The notes: generated from the letters alone by a model not told the origin. A DNA stretch of 64,000 nt from Flavobacterium sp. GSB-24 (GCF_027924665.1 NZ_AP027043.1:620001-684000), one strand, 5' to 3'. Numbered from the stretch's first letter, positions 26,921-36,396 are shown. Translations and numbers: made by a program.

Positions 26921-26953
26921 CATAAATCTATTAACAAACAAACCCACTAAATT

Positions 26954-27334
26954 ATGAGTAATGATTTTTTAAACGTGTTTTTAAATGAAATGAAAACCAA
27001 CGTAAACGGCTTTATCGCTGTCGCTGTAACAGAAATTGAATCTGGATTAAGTTTTGGAAACTTAACAATCGACCCAAGTTTTGACCCAGAACTTGCTGCT
27101 GCTTATAACTTAGAAGTTGTAAAAGCTAAATTAAGCGCTGTAAAAGCCTTAAACTTAAACCAAGACATCGAAGATATTTTGATTACTTTATCGAATCAAA
27201 TTCACATTATCGATATTTCTCCAAACAAAAAATTTATGATCTACCTTGCTGCAGATGCTTCAAAAGCAAATCTAGGTATGACTAGAGCTATTTTAAGAAA
27301 ACACAAGGCTGAAGTTGAAAAAAATCTAGCATAA
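26954..27334 (+). CDS. Roadblock-like protein, second gene of module 2
   Basis: The 126-residue protein has N-V-N-G-F-I-A-V-A-V-T-E-I-E-S-G, P-S-F-D-P-E-L-A-A-A-Y-N-L-E-V-V-K-A-K and D-I-L-I-T-L-S-N-Q-I-H-I-I-D-I-S. It is clearly paralogous to 14793-15167, with long identical blocks, so the pair was duplicated as a unit or one module was copied recently. A strong hairpin terminator ends the unit. The likely role is a heterodimeric partner of the first gene product. The client is unknown. Confidence 0.72.
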   Translation: MSNDFLNVFLNEMKTNVNGFIAVAVTEIESGLSFGNLTIDPSFDPELAAAYNLEVVKAKLSAVKALNLNQDIEDILITLSNQIHIIDISPNKKFMIYLAADASKANLGMTRAILRKHKAEVEKNLA

Positions 27335-27349
27335 ATTATTACTCTATTT

Positions 27350-27388
27350 TAGAACTATCTCTAATCGAGATAGTTCTAATTTTCTTTT
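27350..27388 (+). terminator. Terminator of roadblock module 2
   Basis: A perfect 11-bp stem, AGAACTATCTC / GAGATAGTTCT (27351-27361 and 27367-27377), then a T-rich run. Confidence 0.9.
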
Positions 27389-27526
27389 TCACAGCCCCAA
27401 ATCGTCTGCCTATTTTATTCTTACAAAATTCAAACCTACCCTTTTTAAAGCAGACATCTTAAAAATAATACATTTCTTTCAAATCACAAACTACTACTTA
27501 CTTGGATTGTTTCTAAAAGATTAAAC

Positions 27527-27556
27527 AAAAAAACGCCCCTAAAAGGAGCGCTTATT
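27527..27556 (-). terminator. Terminator of the TraR/DksA-like gene
   Basis: On the minus strand GCGCTCC, a TTTTA loop and GGGGCG (one wobble) are followed by a run of seven T. Confidence 0.75.
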
Positions 27557-27574
27557 TTTTTATTTCAGTGAATT

Positions 27575-27955
27575 TTATCTTTGCAAGTTTTTAGCTTCGA
27601 TACTCATTGTTGCATGAGGAACTATTTTAAGCCTTTCTTTGCTAATCAATTTACCTGTTACTTTGCAAATACCGTAAGTTTTGTTTTCTACACGGAAAAG
27701 CGCGTTTTTTAAATCACGGATAAACTTTTCTTGTCTAATAGCCAACTGAGAGTTTGCTTCTTTAGACATAGTTTCACTTCCTTCCTCAAAAGCTTTGAAA
27801 GTTGGAGAAGTATCGTCTGTACCGTTATTTAAGTCGTTCATATAAGCACTCTTAATTAAATCAAGATCTGCTTGCGCTTTTTGTATTTTTGCTTGGATTA
27901 TCTCTTTGAACTCTGCTAAATCTGCATCAGAGTATCTTGTAATTTCATCTATCAT
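27575..27955 (-). CDS. TraR/DksA-family protein without a complete zinc finger
   Basis: The 126-residue protein has an N-terminal coiled-coil hairpin (residues about 10-75, with the acidic tip D-D-T-S-P-T) and a C-terminal Y-G-I-C-K-V-T-G-K-L-I-S-K-E-R-L-K-I-V-P-H-A-T module. DksA proteins enter the RNA polymerase secondary channel and adjust transcription with ppGpp. Here only one of the four zinc-binding cysteines remains. I believe this form is typical for Bacteroidota. It lies 7 bases downstream of ileS, so it is probably co-transcribed with it. Confidence 0.88.
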   Translation of the reverse strand: MIDEITRYSDADLAEFKEIIQAKIQKAQADLDLIKSAYMNDLNNGTDDTSPTFKAFEEGSETMSKEANSQLAIRQEKFIRDLKNALFRVENKTYGICKVTGKLISKERLKIVPHATMSIEAKNLQR

Positions 27956-27962
27956 TTTATAA

Positions 27963-30900
27963 CTATTTTGAAATTAATATCATTGTTTTAATATCATCAA
28001 ACTCAATTTCTGTGCCGTTTTCTAAAGCGTCTACAAAAACTAAGTCGTCTGTTAATGTTTCAGACTTAATATAGTCTTCATTTTTTGAAACGGCTTCTTC
28101 TAAATTACCATCTCTTTTTATTTGTACTTTAATCTTATCAGTAACCTCAAATCCTGAATCTTTACGGATATTCTGAATTCTATTTACTAATTCTCTTGCA
28201 ATGCCTTCATTTTTTAATTCTTCAGATATTGTTATGTCAAGCGCAACTGTAATTCCGTTTGAATTAGCAACCAGCCATCCTTCAATATCCTGCGATGTTA
28301 TTTCGACGTCTTCTAATGATAAAGTTACATTATTTCCAGAAATAACAATATCCAGCGTTCCCTGCTTGTCTAATTGGTTAATCTGATCGGCAGAAAAACC
28401 TTGTATTTCCTTAGAAATCAAGCCCATATCTTTTCCAAAACGTGGCCCAAGTGCCTTAAAATTAGGTTTAATTTGCTTTACTAAAATACCAGAAGCATCG
28501 TCTAAAAGTTCAATTTCTTTCACGTTTACCTCAGCTTTTACTAAGTCAGAAATTGCTTCAATTTCAACTCTCTGATTCTCGTCAAGTACTGGAATCATTA
28601 CCTTTTGCAGAGGCTGGCGTACTTTGATCATCTCTTTTTTACGAAGTGATAAAACCAAAGATGAGATGGTTTGCGCCTTCTGCATTTTGCTTTCCAACGT
28701 TTTATTAACAAAGTTTTCGACAAATTTTGGGAATTCAGCCAAGTGAACACTAGCAAAATCCTCGGTTCCCGTCGAAGCTGTTAAATCTCTGTACAATTTA
28801 TCCATGAAAAAAGGAGCGACTGGAGCGCTTAATTTGCTGATTGTTAACAAGCAAGTATAAAGCGTTTGGTAAGCTGCAATTTTATCTTTAGCATATTCAC
28901 CTTTCCAGAAACGACGACGGCATAAACGAACGTACCAGTTACTTAAGTTTTCCTGAACGAAGTCAGAAATTGCTCTTGTAGCTTTTGTCGGCTCGTAATC
29001 TTCATAACATTCATCAACAAATTTGATTAAAGTATGAAGTTCAGAAATAATCCATTGATCGATTTCTGGTCTTTCGTTTAACGGAATTTCCGCTTCAGCG
29101 TATTTAAATCCATCGATATTTGCATATAACGAAAAGAATGAATAGGTGTTGTATAATGTTCCAAAGAATTTACGACGAACCTCAGCAATTCCTTCAAGGT
29201 CAAACTTTAAGTTATCCCAAGGATTGGCATTCATGATCATGTACCAGCGTGTGGCATCAGGACCGTATTCTTCAATGGTTTTAAACGGGTCTATAGTATT
29301 TCCTTTACTCTTAGACATTTTTATTCCGTTTTTATCTAAAACCAAACCGTTTGAAACGACATTTTTATAAGCTACTTTATCAAAAACCAAAGTTCCGATA
29401 GCATGTAACGTATAAAACCATCCACGAGTCTGATCTACTCCTTCTGCGATAAAATTCGCTGGAAAATCTTTGTTCTCGTCTATTTTGTCTTTGTTCTCAA
29501 AAGGATAATGCCATTGTGCATAAGGCATTGCTCCAGAATCGAACCAAACGTCAATTAAATCGCTTTCGCGTTTCATTGGCTGGCCAGAAGCCGAAACCAA
29601 AGTAATTTGATCGACTACATTTTTGTGTAAATCGATTAAATCATAATTTGATTCAGACATGTTTCCAATTTCGAAACCTTTAAATGGGTTTTCTTTTTGA
29701 AAACCAGCTTCGATAGATTTCTCAATCGCATTGTACAATTCTTCAACAGAGCCGATAATAATTTCTTCTTTTTTATCTTCTGTTCTCCAGATTGGCAACG
29801 GAATTCCCCAATATCTAGAACGAGATAGGTTCCAGTCGTTGGCATTTTTCAACCAATTTCCAAAACGCCCCTCACCGGTAGACTTAGGTTTCCAGTTGAT
29901 AGTTTCGTTCAGGTCGAACATTCTATCTTTTACATCGGTTACTTTAATGAACCAAGAATCTAGCGGATAATATAATAACGGCTCATCAGTTCTCCAGCTG
30001 TGTGGATAACTATGTACGTATTTTTCAACCTTAAAGGCTTTATTTTCTTCTTTTAATCGAATAGCAATTTCAACATCTACAGATTTCTCCGGAGCTTGTC
30101 CAGCATCGTAATATTCGTTTTTAACGTATTTACCAGCTAAATCTCCTAAATGAGAAGTAAATTTTCCTTGTAAATCTACTAACGGAACTGCATTTCCTTC
30201 TTCATCCAAAACCAACATTGGCGGTACTTCTGGCTTTGCTTCTTTTGCTACTTTGGCATCATCTGCACCAAAAGTTGGCGCTGTGTGTACAATTCCTGTT
30301 CCGTCTTCTGTTGTTACGAAGTCTCCAGCGATTACTCTAAATGCATTTTCAGCATTTTGATATGGCAATACATAAGGCAATAGTTGCTCGTAACGGATTT
30401 CTACTAAATCTGCCCCTTTTGCTTCGGTCAAGATTTTGTATGGAAGTTTTTTGTCGCCGTTTTTAACGTTATCAAAATCAGCATCGTCTTCACTTAAGAA
30501 AAACCCTTTACCGAATTGTTTTCCAACTAAGTTTTTAGCCAAAACAACATTGATCGGCTCAAAAGTATATTGATTGAAAGTTTTTACTAAAACATAATCA
30601 ATTTTTGGCCCAACGGTTAAAGCTGTATTTGATGGCAATGTCCAAGGAGTTGTCGTCCAAGCTAAAATGTGAATATCTCCAAAACCTTGTAAAAAGCTTG
30701 GCAGTGTTTCTGGTAAAGTTTTGAATTGTGCAACAATCGTAGTATCGGTAACATCTCTATAAGCTCCAGGCTGATTTACTTCGTGAGAAGATAATCCTGT
30801 TCCCGCTTTTGGAGAATACGGCTGAATTGTGTATCCTTTGTACAACAAACCTTTATCATAGATTTGTTTCAAAAGCCACCAAACAGATTCCATGTATTTT

Positions 30901-31364
30901 GGCTTATAAGTTACATATGGATCTTCCATATCAACCCAATAACCCATTTTTTCGGTCAAGTCATTCCACACGTCAGTATAACGCATAACGGTTTTTTTAC
31001 ACGCTTCGTTATATTCTTCGATAGAAATCGTTTTACCAATATCTTCTTTTGTAATTCCAAGTTCTTTTTCGGTACCCAATTCTACAGGTAAACCGTGAGT
31101 ATCCCAGCCGGCTTTTCTTTTTACCTGAAAACCTTTTTGAGTTTTATATCTGCAAAAAATATCTTTAATCGCACGCGCCATTACGTGGTGAATTCCTGGT
31201 AATCCGTTTGCTGAAGGTGGACCTTCAAAAAATACGAAAGGCTCAGCACCTTCGCGAGTTGTAACACTCTTTTCAAATATATTTTCTTTCTTCCAAAAAT
31301 CAAGAACTTCTGACGCTGCAGCTGGCAAGTCAAGTCCTTTGTATTCAGTAAATTTTGTACTCAT
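27963..31364 (-). CDS. ileS: Isoleucyl-tRNA synthetase
   Basis: This class I aminoacyl-tRNA synthetase charges tRNA-Ile and edits Val through its CP1 domain. The 1133-residue length corresponds to the long Bacteroidota/eukaryotic-like clade. The ATP-binding HIGH-type signature is P-S-A-N-G-L-P-G-I-H-H, the editing domain spans about residues 200-420 (A-W-T-T-T-P-W-T-L-P-S-N-T-A at its start), and K-M-S-K-S-K-G-N is present. The catalytic W-x-x-S-R-x-R-Y-W-G-x-P-x-P segment and the C-terminal anticodon-binding region are intact. The TraR/DksA-like gene follows. Confidence 0.97.
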   Translation of the reverse strand: MSTKFTEYKGLDLPAAASEVLDFWKKENIFEKSVTTREGAEPFVFFEGPPSANGLPGIHHVMARAIKDIFCRYKTQKGFQVKRKAGWDTHGLPVELGTEKELGITKEDIGKTISIEEYNEACKKTVMRYTDVWNDLTEKMGYWVDMEDPYVTYKPKYMESVWWLLKQIYDKGLLYKGYTIQPYSPKAGTGLSSHEVNQPGAYRDVTDTTIVAQFKTLPETLPSFLQGFGDIHILAWTTTPWTLPSNTALTVGPKIDYVLVKTFNQYTFEPINVVLAKNLVGKQFGKGFFLSEDDADFDNVKNGDKKLPYKILTEAKGADLVEIRYEQLLPYVLPYQNAENAFRVIAGDFVTTEDGTGIVHTAPTFGADDAKVAKEAKPEVPPMLVLDEEGNAVPLVDLQGKFTSHLGDLAGKYVKNEYYDAGQAPEKSVDVEIAIRLKEENKAFKVEKYVHSYPHSWRTDEPLLYYPLDSWFIKVTDVKDRMFDLNETINWKPKSTGEGRFGNWLKNANDWNLSRSRYWGIPLPIWRTEDKKEEIIIGSVEELYNAIEKSIEAGFQKENPFKGFEIGNMSESNYDLIDLHKNVVDQITLVSASGQPMKRESDLIDVWFDSGAMPYAQWHYPFENKDKIDENKDFPANFIAEGVDQTRGWFYTLHAIGTLVFDKVAYKNVVSNGLVLDKNGIKMSKSKGNTIDPFKTIEEYGPDATRWYMIMNANPWDNLKFDLEGIAEVRRKFFGTLYNTYSFFSLYANIDGFKYAEAEIPLNERPEIDQWIISELHTLIKFVDECYEDYEPTKATRAISDFVQENLSNWYVRLCRRRFWKGEYAKDKIAAYQTLYTCLLTISKLSAPVAPFFMDKLYRDLTASTGTEDFASVHLAEFPKFVENFVNKTLESKMQKAQTISSLVLSLRKKEMIKVRQPLQKVMIPVLDENQRVEIEAISDLVKAEVNVKEIELLDDASGILVKQIKPNFKALGPRFGKDMGLISKEIQGFSADQINQLDKQGTLDIVISGNNVTLSLEDVEITSQDIEGWLVANSNGITVALDITISEELKNEGIARELVNRIQNIRKDSGFEVTDKIKVQIKRDGNLEEAVSKNEDYIKSETLTDDLVFVDALENGTEIEFDDIKTMILISK

Positions 31365-31494
31365 TTTATCCTTTTCTTAAACGAGGTGCGAAAGTAAGGA
31401 ATTTTGAGGAAAATAGATAAAAGATAACGGAAAAAAGACTGGTTTAAAGAAATTTCGAGTAGATTCCGCAACAAGAAACAGCCTTTTTATTGAT

Positions 31495-32208
31495 TTAAGA
31501 GAAAACTTCTTTTAAAATCTCTAAAGATTTAGGTTTTTTGAATCCTTCTAAATGCAGGCTATAATAATCAATTAAAATTTTCAACAGTATTTGTCTCTCT
31601 GCAACATGAAAGATCTTGAGATCATTATCGAATTTTAAATCGAGTAGTTTTTTAAACAAATTGGTTTCGTGTTCAGACAGCACATTTCCTTTTTGAAAAA
31701 GCGTAAAAACACCTTCATTCATTTCAAAAAATGGCAGATCAACTTCTGAAAGTTCAGGATAAAAACCAAGGTATTTTGTAATTTCTAAAAGCATTATTAA
31801 ATGAAAGTTAGAAATTTCATCATGATGATCCAGCCATGTCAGCGCCGTTTCTAAAAAAACAAAAAGAGGTTCGTTTTTTTCTTCTTCCTGAATAGAATAA
31901 TGAAGCATTTCTGAAAGAAACATTACCATCGTACTTTTCACAATATCTGTGTGAATGCTCTGAAAAGGAACTGCACTTTTTATTTCTTTGAAATTTTCTA
32001 AAGTTCCTTTATTCTTATGAACAGCCTCAATTTCTAAGATAGAAAACGGTTGAAAGTAAGCAATCTTCTGACTTGCTTTTCTGCTTGAAAAAGCATCGCG
32101 CACAAAATAAGATTTCAGTCCGCTGGAAAGTGTAAAGCATTTCACTATCAAGCTTTTTTCCTGAAATTTTAAAGACGAAATTACTATGGCTTTGGTTTTG
32201 ACGAGCAA
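31495..32208 (-). CDS. recO: DNA repair protein RecO
   Basis: This is the mediator that, with RecR, loads RecA onto SSB-coated DNA. The 237-residue protein has the N-terminal OB fold (V-K-T-K-A-I-V-I-S-S-L-K-F-Q-E-K-S-L-I-V-K-C-F-T). A helical domain follows, with S-E-M-L-H-Y-S-I-Q-E-E-E and G-F-Y-P-E-L, as in Bacteroidota RecO, where the zinc-binding cysteines of some homologues are missing. It is downstream of the PorZ-like gene, separated by a tandem-repeat linker. Confidence 0.92.
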   Translation of the reverse strand: MLVKTKAIVISSLKFQEKSLIVKCFTLSSGLKSYFVRDAFSSRKASQKIAYFQPFSILEIEAVHKNKGTLENFKEIKSAVPFQSIHTDIVKSTMVMFLSEMLHYSIQEEEKNEPLFVFLETALTWLDHHDEISNFHLIMLLEITKYLGFYPELSEVDLPFFEMNEGVFTLFQKGNVLSEHETNLFKKLLDLKFDNDLKIFHVAERQILLKILIDYYSLHLEGFKKPKSLEILKEVFS

Positions 32209-32221
32209 TTTTAGATTTTTT

Positions 32222-32337
32222 GACTTCTTAGATATTAGACTTCTTAGATATTAGACTTCTTAGATATTAGACTTCTTAGATTTTTGACTTTTCACTTTTC
32301 ATTTTTGACTTTTGACTTTTGACTTTTGACTTTTGAC
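32222..32337. repeat. Tandem array: 16-bp repeat x4 then 7-bp repeat x8
   Basis: Four copies of a 16-bp word (gacttcttagatatta; three perfect, the last diverging) occupy 32222-32285. They are followed by eight heptads, mostly TTTTGAC, in uninterrupted register at 32282-32337. It lies between recO and the PorZ-like gene and is non-coding. The word tagacttcttagatatt recurs near 40593. Confidence 0.95.
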
Positions 32338-32344
32338 TTTCAGA

Positions 32345-34630
32345 CTAACGAATAATCATAACTTTCTTAACCTTAGTTTCACTGCCGTCTTGTGCTGATA
32401 TAAAAACCATATAAACGCCAGAAGCTACTTTATATTTACCAAAAGCGGCTGTATCCCACTCTATTGTTCCCCCAGAAGATGTTATTTCAAAAACTAAATT
32501 CCCTTCAATATCTGTGATTTTGACATTGGCTTTATCAATTAAACCAGCAACTTTCACTGTTCCTGAGTAAGCAGGACGAACTGGATTTGGATAAACGTAA
32601 ACATTATTCAAATTATCATTTGCTCCTGTTGCTATTCCATTAAACGAAACCATTCCTTTATTGGTCGCAATAAAGACTTCTCCCGTTTTGCTATTTATTT
32701 TAATGTCGTTTACATAATTACTCGGCAAGGGAGAATTATTTATCGTAAAATGATATTTGGTTTCCTGACCATTTGGAGAAACCATAAAAACTCCCGAATC
32801 TGCTGTTCCTATCCATTTATTATTGGCTCCATCAACTGCTATAGAAGTAATAAATTGCTCATAAAGTAATTCTTGCGCCAAATCATCTTCTTCAATAATT
32901 ATCGGATTTGCTTTTAACTGACTTTCCGACTGAAAGTTTCCAACATTAGATAAAACTCGTAAACCTTTTGTAGTTCCTATCCAAAGCTGGTTTTTTGTAT
33001 CTATCGCTATACTTCTAACGTCTGCAATTGGCAGATTACCGACGTCGGTGCCGAAAGTCATTTTTTTAAATGTGTTTGTAGTTTCATTAAAACCTACAAC
33101 ACCATCTCTATTTGTTCCGATCCATTTTACATTATTTCGATCCACAGCTATGCTTGAATAACTAATATTTTCGGCATTACCAAAAATTGAAGTCATTGGG
33201 TAGCTTCCCCATTGACCATTTGTTTTTAAAACCTTCAGTCCATTTTTAATTCGGCTGTTCGTAATCCAAAGATTGCCAGATTTATCAAAAGCATTTGCAT
33301 TTATACGAACATCTATATAATCTGCGCCAGCATTTGTAATTGATTCTAAGCCGCTGTTTTTTTCATCATATAAAAAATTCGGCACTTCGTTTTCAATCTT
33401 TAGTAATCCAGAAAAGAAGGAACTAGCATAAACTTGCTTTTCATTATTTGGATTTATTATCACTCTCGTAATTGATTTCGCATCATAAACTTCAGAATAT
33501 GGAATATTCAGCCATCCTGAAACATTGTATCGGCTAATTCCGTAACTATCTAAAGGATACGGATCATATGATGTGTCATAATCCCCATATACAGCCCACA
33601 AAGTATTTGGACTTACATCTATTGAAAAAATATTATTTTTTACTGGCCCTGCTGGTGTATTGTTTTCAAAACTTGCTGTATTACTGAGTGCAGAAACAAA
33701 CAATCCTTTTTCTTTTGTTCCAATGAAAATCTGATCTCCAACTGCTGTCGCACAGCTAAAATTTAAGGTATTATCTAAAACTTGGGTATTTGTAATCTGT
33801 CGATTTAAAACCATTTGATTATTATACACATACACTGTATTTGCAGTTGTAACAAACAAATTATGATTTTTTGCCCTCACATCAATTGCAGCTTGAGGCA
33901 ACTGGGAGAAACCTATAAAAGTATTGGAATTAAATCGATGAATATATCCAGAATCGTTTACAGCAATAAGTTCTGCATCCAGAGCTTCTACACCAGACCA
34001 ATTTCCTGTATTCACAACTGTCCATTGATTGTAATCTATAAGATTTGCATTTGTACTATCGGCTCTTCTAATACCGCTGGAAGTTGCGGCAAAAATAAAT
34101 CCATTAAAAAAAGCGGTTTGTTTGACACTAATTTCGGCTCCGTTATCACCAATAAAATAGGTATCACCAAACTGAGAAGTATTTAAATTAAACTGAACAA
34201 TTCCGAAATCGCACGAAACATAAACCAAACCATTATGTTCCATAAAATGATTGATTTTTTTCAAATTTGCCGGCAACTGCTTATTAATTATATCTACAAT
34301 TTTTAATATACTTCCGTCGGTTTCGTTAATTAAAATCATTAAACCATTTTCATAGCCGACTATTGTTTTCTTGAATGTTTCACTATAATAAACTGCAGCA
34401 ATAGTCTGCCCCGATAATCCGTCAACTGTAGTTGTGGTTTTTAAAACATTTGTTGTGGTGTTTTTTGAAAACAATGCATTTTCTGAAGCTGCAAAAACAG
34501 TTGTTGAAGATTCTGCAACATCTTTTATTTCATTAAAAGAAAAATATCCCAGCCAAGACGATTTATTCTGCGCCTGACAAAATTGTATTAGTACTAAAAA
34601 TAAAACGCAGAAAGCTATTTTCTTCATCAT
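32345..34630 (-). CDS. porZ: PorZ-like type IX secretion protein (beta-propeller, T9SS sorting domain)
   Basis: The 761-residue protein has a signal peptide (MMKKIAFCVLFLVLIQFCQAQ) and two seven-bladed-type propeller regions built from repeats of the W-(I/V)-G-T-x-x-G-(L/V) class (two-component regulator propeller, about residues 30-660). It ends in a C-terminal domain of about 85 residues, V-Y-P-N-P-V-R-P.. to K-V-K-K-V-M-I-I-R, typical of type A T9SS sorting. Length and layout agree with PorZ, a surface protein that, in Porphyromonas gingivalis, delivers A-LPS to the sortase. Proximity to recO is, to my recollection, common for this gene. Another secreted propeller protein is possible. Confidence 0.75.
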   Translation of the reverse strand: MMKKIAFCVLFLVLIQFCQAQNKSSWLGYFSFNEIKDVAESSTTVFAASENALFSKNTTTNVLKTTTTVDGLSGQTIAAVYYSETFKKTIVGYENGLMILINETDGSILKIVDIINKQLPANLKKINHFMEHNGLVYVSCDFGIVQFNLNTSQFGDTYFIGDNGAEISVKQTAFFNGFIFAATSSGIRRADSTNANLIDYNQWTVVNTGNWSGVEALDAELIAVNDSGYIHRFNSNTFIGFSQLPQAAIDVRAKNHNLFVTTANTVYVYNNQMVLNRQITNTQVLDNTLNFSCATAVGDQIFIGTKEKGLFVSALSNTASFENNTPAGPVKNNIFSIDVSPNTLWAVYGDYDTSYDPYPLDSYGISRYNVSGWLNIPYSEVYDAKSITRVIINPNNEKQVYASSFFSGLLKIENEVPNFLYDEKNSGLESITNAGADYIDVRINANAFDKSGNLWITNSRIKNGLKVLKTNGQWGSYPMTSIFGNAENISYSSIAVDRNNVKWIGTNRDGVVGFNETTNTFKKMTFGTDVGNLPIADVRSIAIDTKNQLWIGTTKGLRVLSNVGNFQSESQLKANPIIIEEDDLAQELLYEQFITSIAVDGANNKWIGTADSGVFMVSPNGQETKYHFTINNSPLPSNYVNDIKINSKTGEVFIATNKGMVSFNGIATGANDNLNNVYVYPNPVRPAYSGTVKVAGLIDKANVKITDIEGNLVFEITSSGGTIEWDTAAFGKYKVASGVYMVFISAQDGSETKVKKVMIIR

Positions 34631-34690
34631 TATAATGTATTCGGATAGACAAATATACTACAAACGAGATTATTTAATTTTTGGTGGAAT

Positions 34691-34738
34691 AAAAAATGCC
34701 TCCGAATATCTTCTAAAAGATAATCGAAGGCATTTTAA
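34691..34738 (-). terminator. Terminator of gdhA
   Basis: On the minus strand a stem of about 15 pairs, AAAATGCCTTCGA..ATCTT / AAGAT..CGGAGGCATTTTT, closes on a 4-base loop and runs into T. Confidence 0.85.
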
Positions 34739-34754
34739 CATTGCAATTAAATTT

Positions 34755-36098
34755 TTAAACTACACCTTGTGCAAGCATAGCATCGGCAACTTTAACAAAT
34801 CCGGCAATGTTCGCTCCTTTTACGTAGTTTACATATCCGTCTTCTTCTGCACCGTATTTTTTACATTGGTTGTGAATTCCAACCATGATATCTTTCAAAC
34901 GCAAATCAACCTCTTCACTAGTCCAGTTTAAACGGATAGAATTTTGAGTCATTTCTAATCCAGAAGCAGCAACACCACCAGCATTTGCCGCTTTTCCTGG
35001 AGCAAATAATACTTTATTATCTAAGAAAAGTTTAATAGCATCTAATGTAGAAGGCATATTTGCAGCTTCAGTAACACATAAAACACCATTATCGATTAAT
35101 TTTTGAGCATCATCTCCGTTTAACTCATTTTGTGTAGCACATGGAATTGCGATATCTACTTTTACTTCCCAAGGGCTTTTCCCTTTATGGAATACAGCAT
35201 TTGGATATTTCTCCAAATATCTCTCAGCTCTATTGTCTCCAGTCGCTCTCATTTCAAGCATATGGTCAATTTTTTCGCCAGAGATTCCCTCTTCATCATA
35301 AATATATCCATCAGGACCAGAAATCGTAAGAACTTTTCCTCCAAGTTCGTTAACTTTTAAGGCAACTCCCCAAGCCACATTTCCGAATCCAGAAATTGCT
35401 ACTCTTTTACCTTTTACTTCGTGACCAATTGTGCGTAACATTTGATCTGTAAAATAAACTACTCCGTATCCTGTAGCTTCTGGTCTAATTAATGAACCTC
35501 CGTAAGCTAAACCTTTTCCAGTTAAAACTCCTGTAAATTCATTTCTGATTCTTTTATATTGTCCAAATAAATATCCAATTTCTCTTGCTCCAACACCAAT
35601 ATCTCCAGCAGGAACATCAAGATCTGGACCAATATGACGACATAATTCTGTCATAAATGATTGACAGAAACGCATAATTTCTGCATCAGATTTTCCTTCT
35701 GGATCAAAATCAGAACCACCTTTTCCACCTCCCATCGGAAGTGTAGTAAGACTGTTTTTGAATACTTGTTCGAAAGCCAAGAATTTCAAAACTGATAAAT
35801 TTACAGAGTGATGAAATCTAATTCCACCTTTATAAGGTCCGATTGCAGAGTTCATTTGAATTCTAAAACCTCTGTTTACAATGATCTCGCCTTTGTCATC
35901 TACCCAAGGAACTCTAAAAATTATAGAACGTTCTGGTTCTGCAATTCTTAGAAGTATATTTTTACCATCATATTTTTTGCGCTCAGATATGAAGGGAATT
36001 ACTGTTTCTGCAAATTCTCTAACTGCTTGAAGAAATTCTGGCTCATTTGGATTTTTTGACTCAACTAGAGCCATAAATTCATTTATTTTTTGTTCCAT
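34755..36098 (-). CDS. gdhA: Glutamate dehydrogenase (NADP-specific type)
   Basis: It interconverts 2-oxoglutarate plus ammonia and glutamate. The 447-residue length and motifs are those of the hexameric NADP enzyme: N-x-G-F-R-I-Q-M-N-S-A-I-G-P-Y-K-G-G-I-R-F-H (substrate site), P-M-G-G-G-K-G-G-S-D-F-D-P (catalytic lysine), D-V-P-A-G-D-I-G-V-G, and the dinucleotide fold V-A-I-S-G-F-G-N-V-A-W-G. It is monocistronic, with TATCTTTG upstream and a 12-bp palindrome overlapping the likely transcription start, which suggests repressor control. Confidence 0.95.
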   Translation of the reverse strand: MEQKINEFMALVESKNPNEPEFLQAVREFAETVIPFISERKKYDGKNILLRIAEPERSIIFRVPWVDDKGEIIVNRGFRIQMNSAIGPYKGGIRFHHSVNLSVLKFLAFEQVFKNSLTTLPMGGGKGGSDFDPEGKSDAEIMRFCQSFMTELCRHIGPDLDVPAGDIGVGAREIGYLFGQYKRIRNEFTGVLTGKGLAYGGSLIRPEATGYGVVYFTDQMLRTIGHEVKGKRVAISGFGNVAWGVALKVNELGGKVLTISGPDGYIYDEEGISGEKIDHMLEMRATGDNRAERYLEKYPNAVFHKGKSPWEVKVDIAIPCATQNELNGDDAQKLIDNGVLCVTEAANMPSTLDAIKLFLDNKVLFAPGKAANAGGVAASGLEMTQNSIRLNWTSEEVDLRLKDIMVGIHNQCKKYGAEEDGYVNYVKGANIAGFVKVADAMLAQGVV

Positions 36099-36163
36099 AT
36101 TTGAAATAAATTTTCAGATAATTTGATTTAATTTTCAGTTTTCCAACCTAAATCTTAGTTTAA

Positions 36164-36175
36164 GAAAACGTTTTC
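36164..36175. promoter_or_regulatory. Palindromic operator candidate at the gdhA start
   Basis: GAAAACGTTTTC is a perfect 12-bp palindrome, located just downstream of the gdhA -7 box TATCTTTG (minus, 36194-36187) and so covering about +5 to +16. The AACGTT centre resembles LacI-family operators. The regulator is unknown. Confidence 0.5.
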
Positions 36176-36367
36176 GTTTTAACACACAAAGATATATCAA
36201 ATTCTGATTCGAAGTTATATTTTTCACTTTTTTGAATCGATTTGTGTTTTTTTCAAGCATTACAAAAAAACTCATTTTACATGTAGGTGTTTACATGCAA
36301 ATCGCCTTTTAAAAGTTAGTAAATTAAGTATTTTGCTAGTTATTTTTCAATAGACCGATTTAATATT

Positions 36368-36396
36368 TTGAATCGATTAGGTTTTTTATATATTTG
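36368..36396 (+). promoter_or_regulatory. Promoter of the THC0290_0291-type gene
   Basis: TTG at 36368-36370, 18 bases, then TATATTTG at 36389-36396. It matches the Bacteroidota consensus with the spacer one base short. Confidence 0.6.

Noticed and set aside
32222..32337. Possible CRISPR array
   Set aside because: The repeats are contiguous without unique spacers and there are no cas genes nearby.
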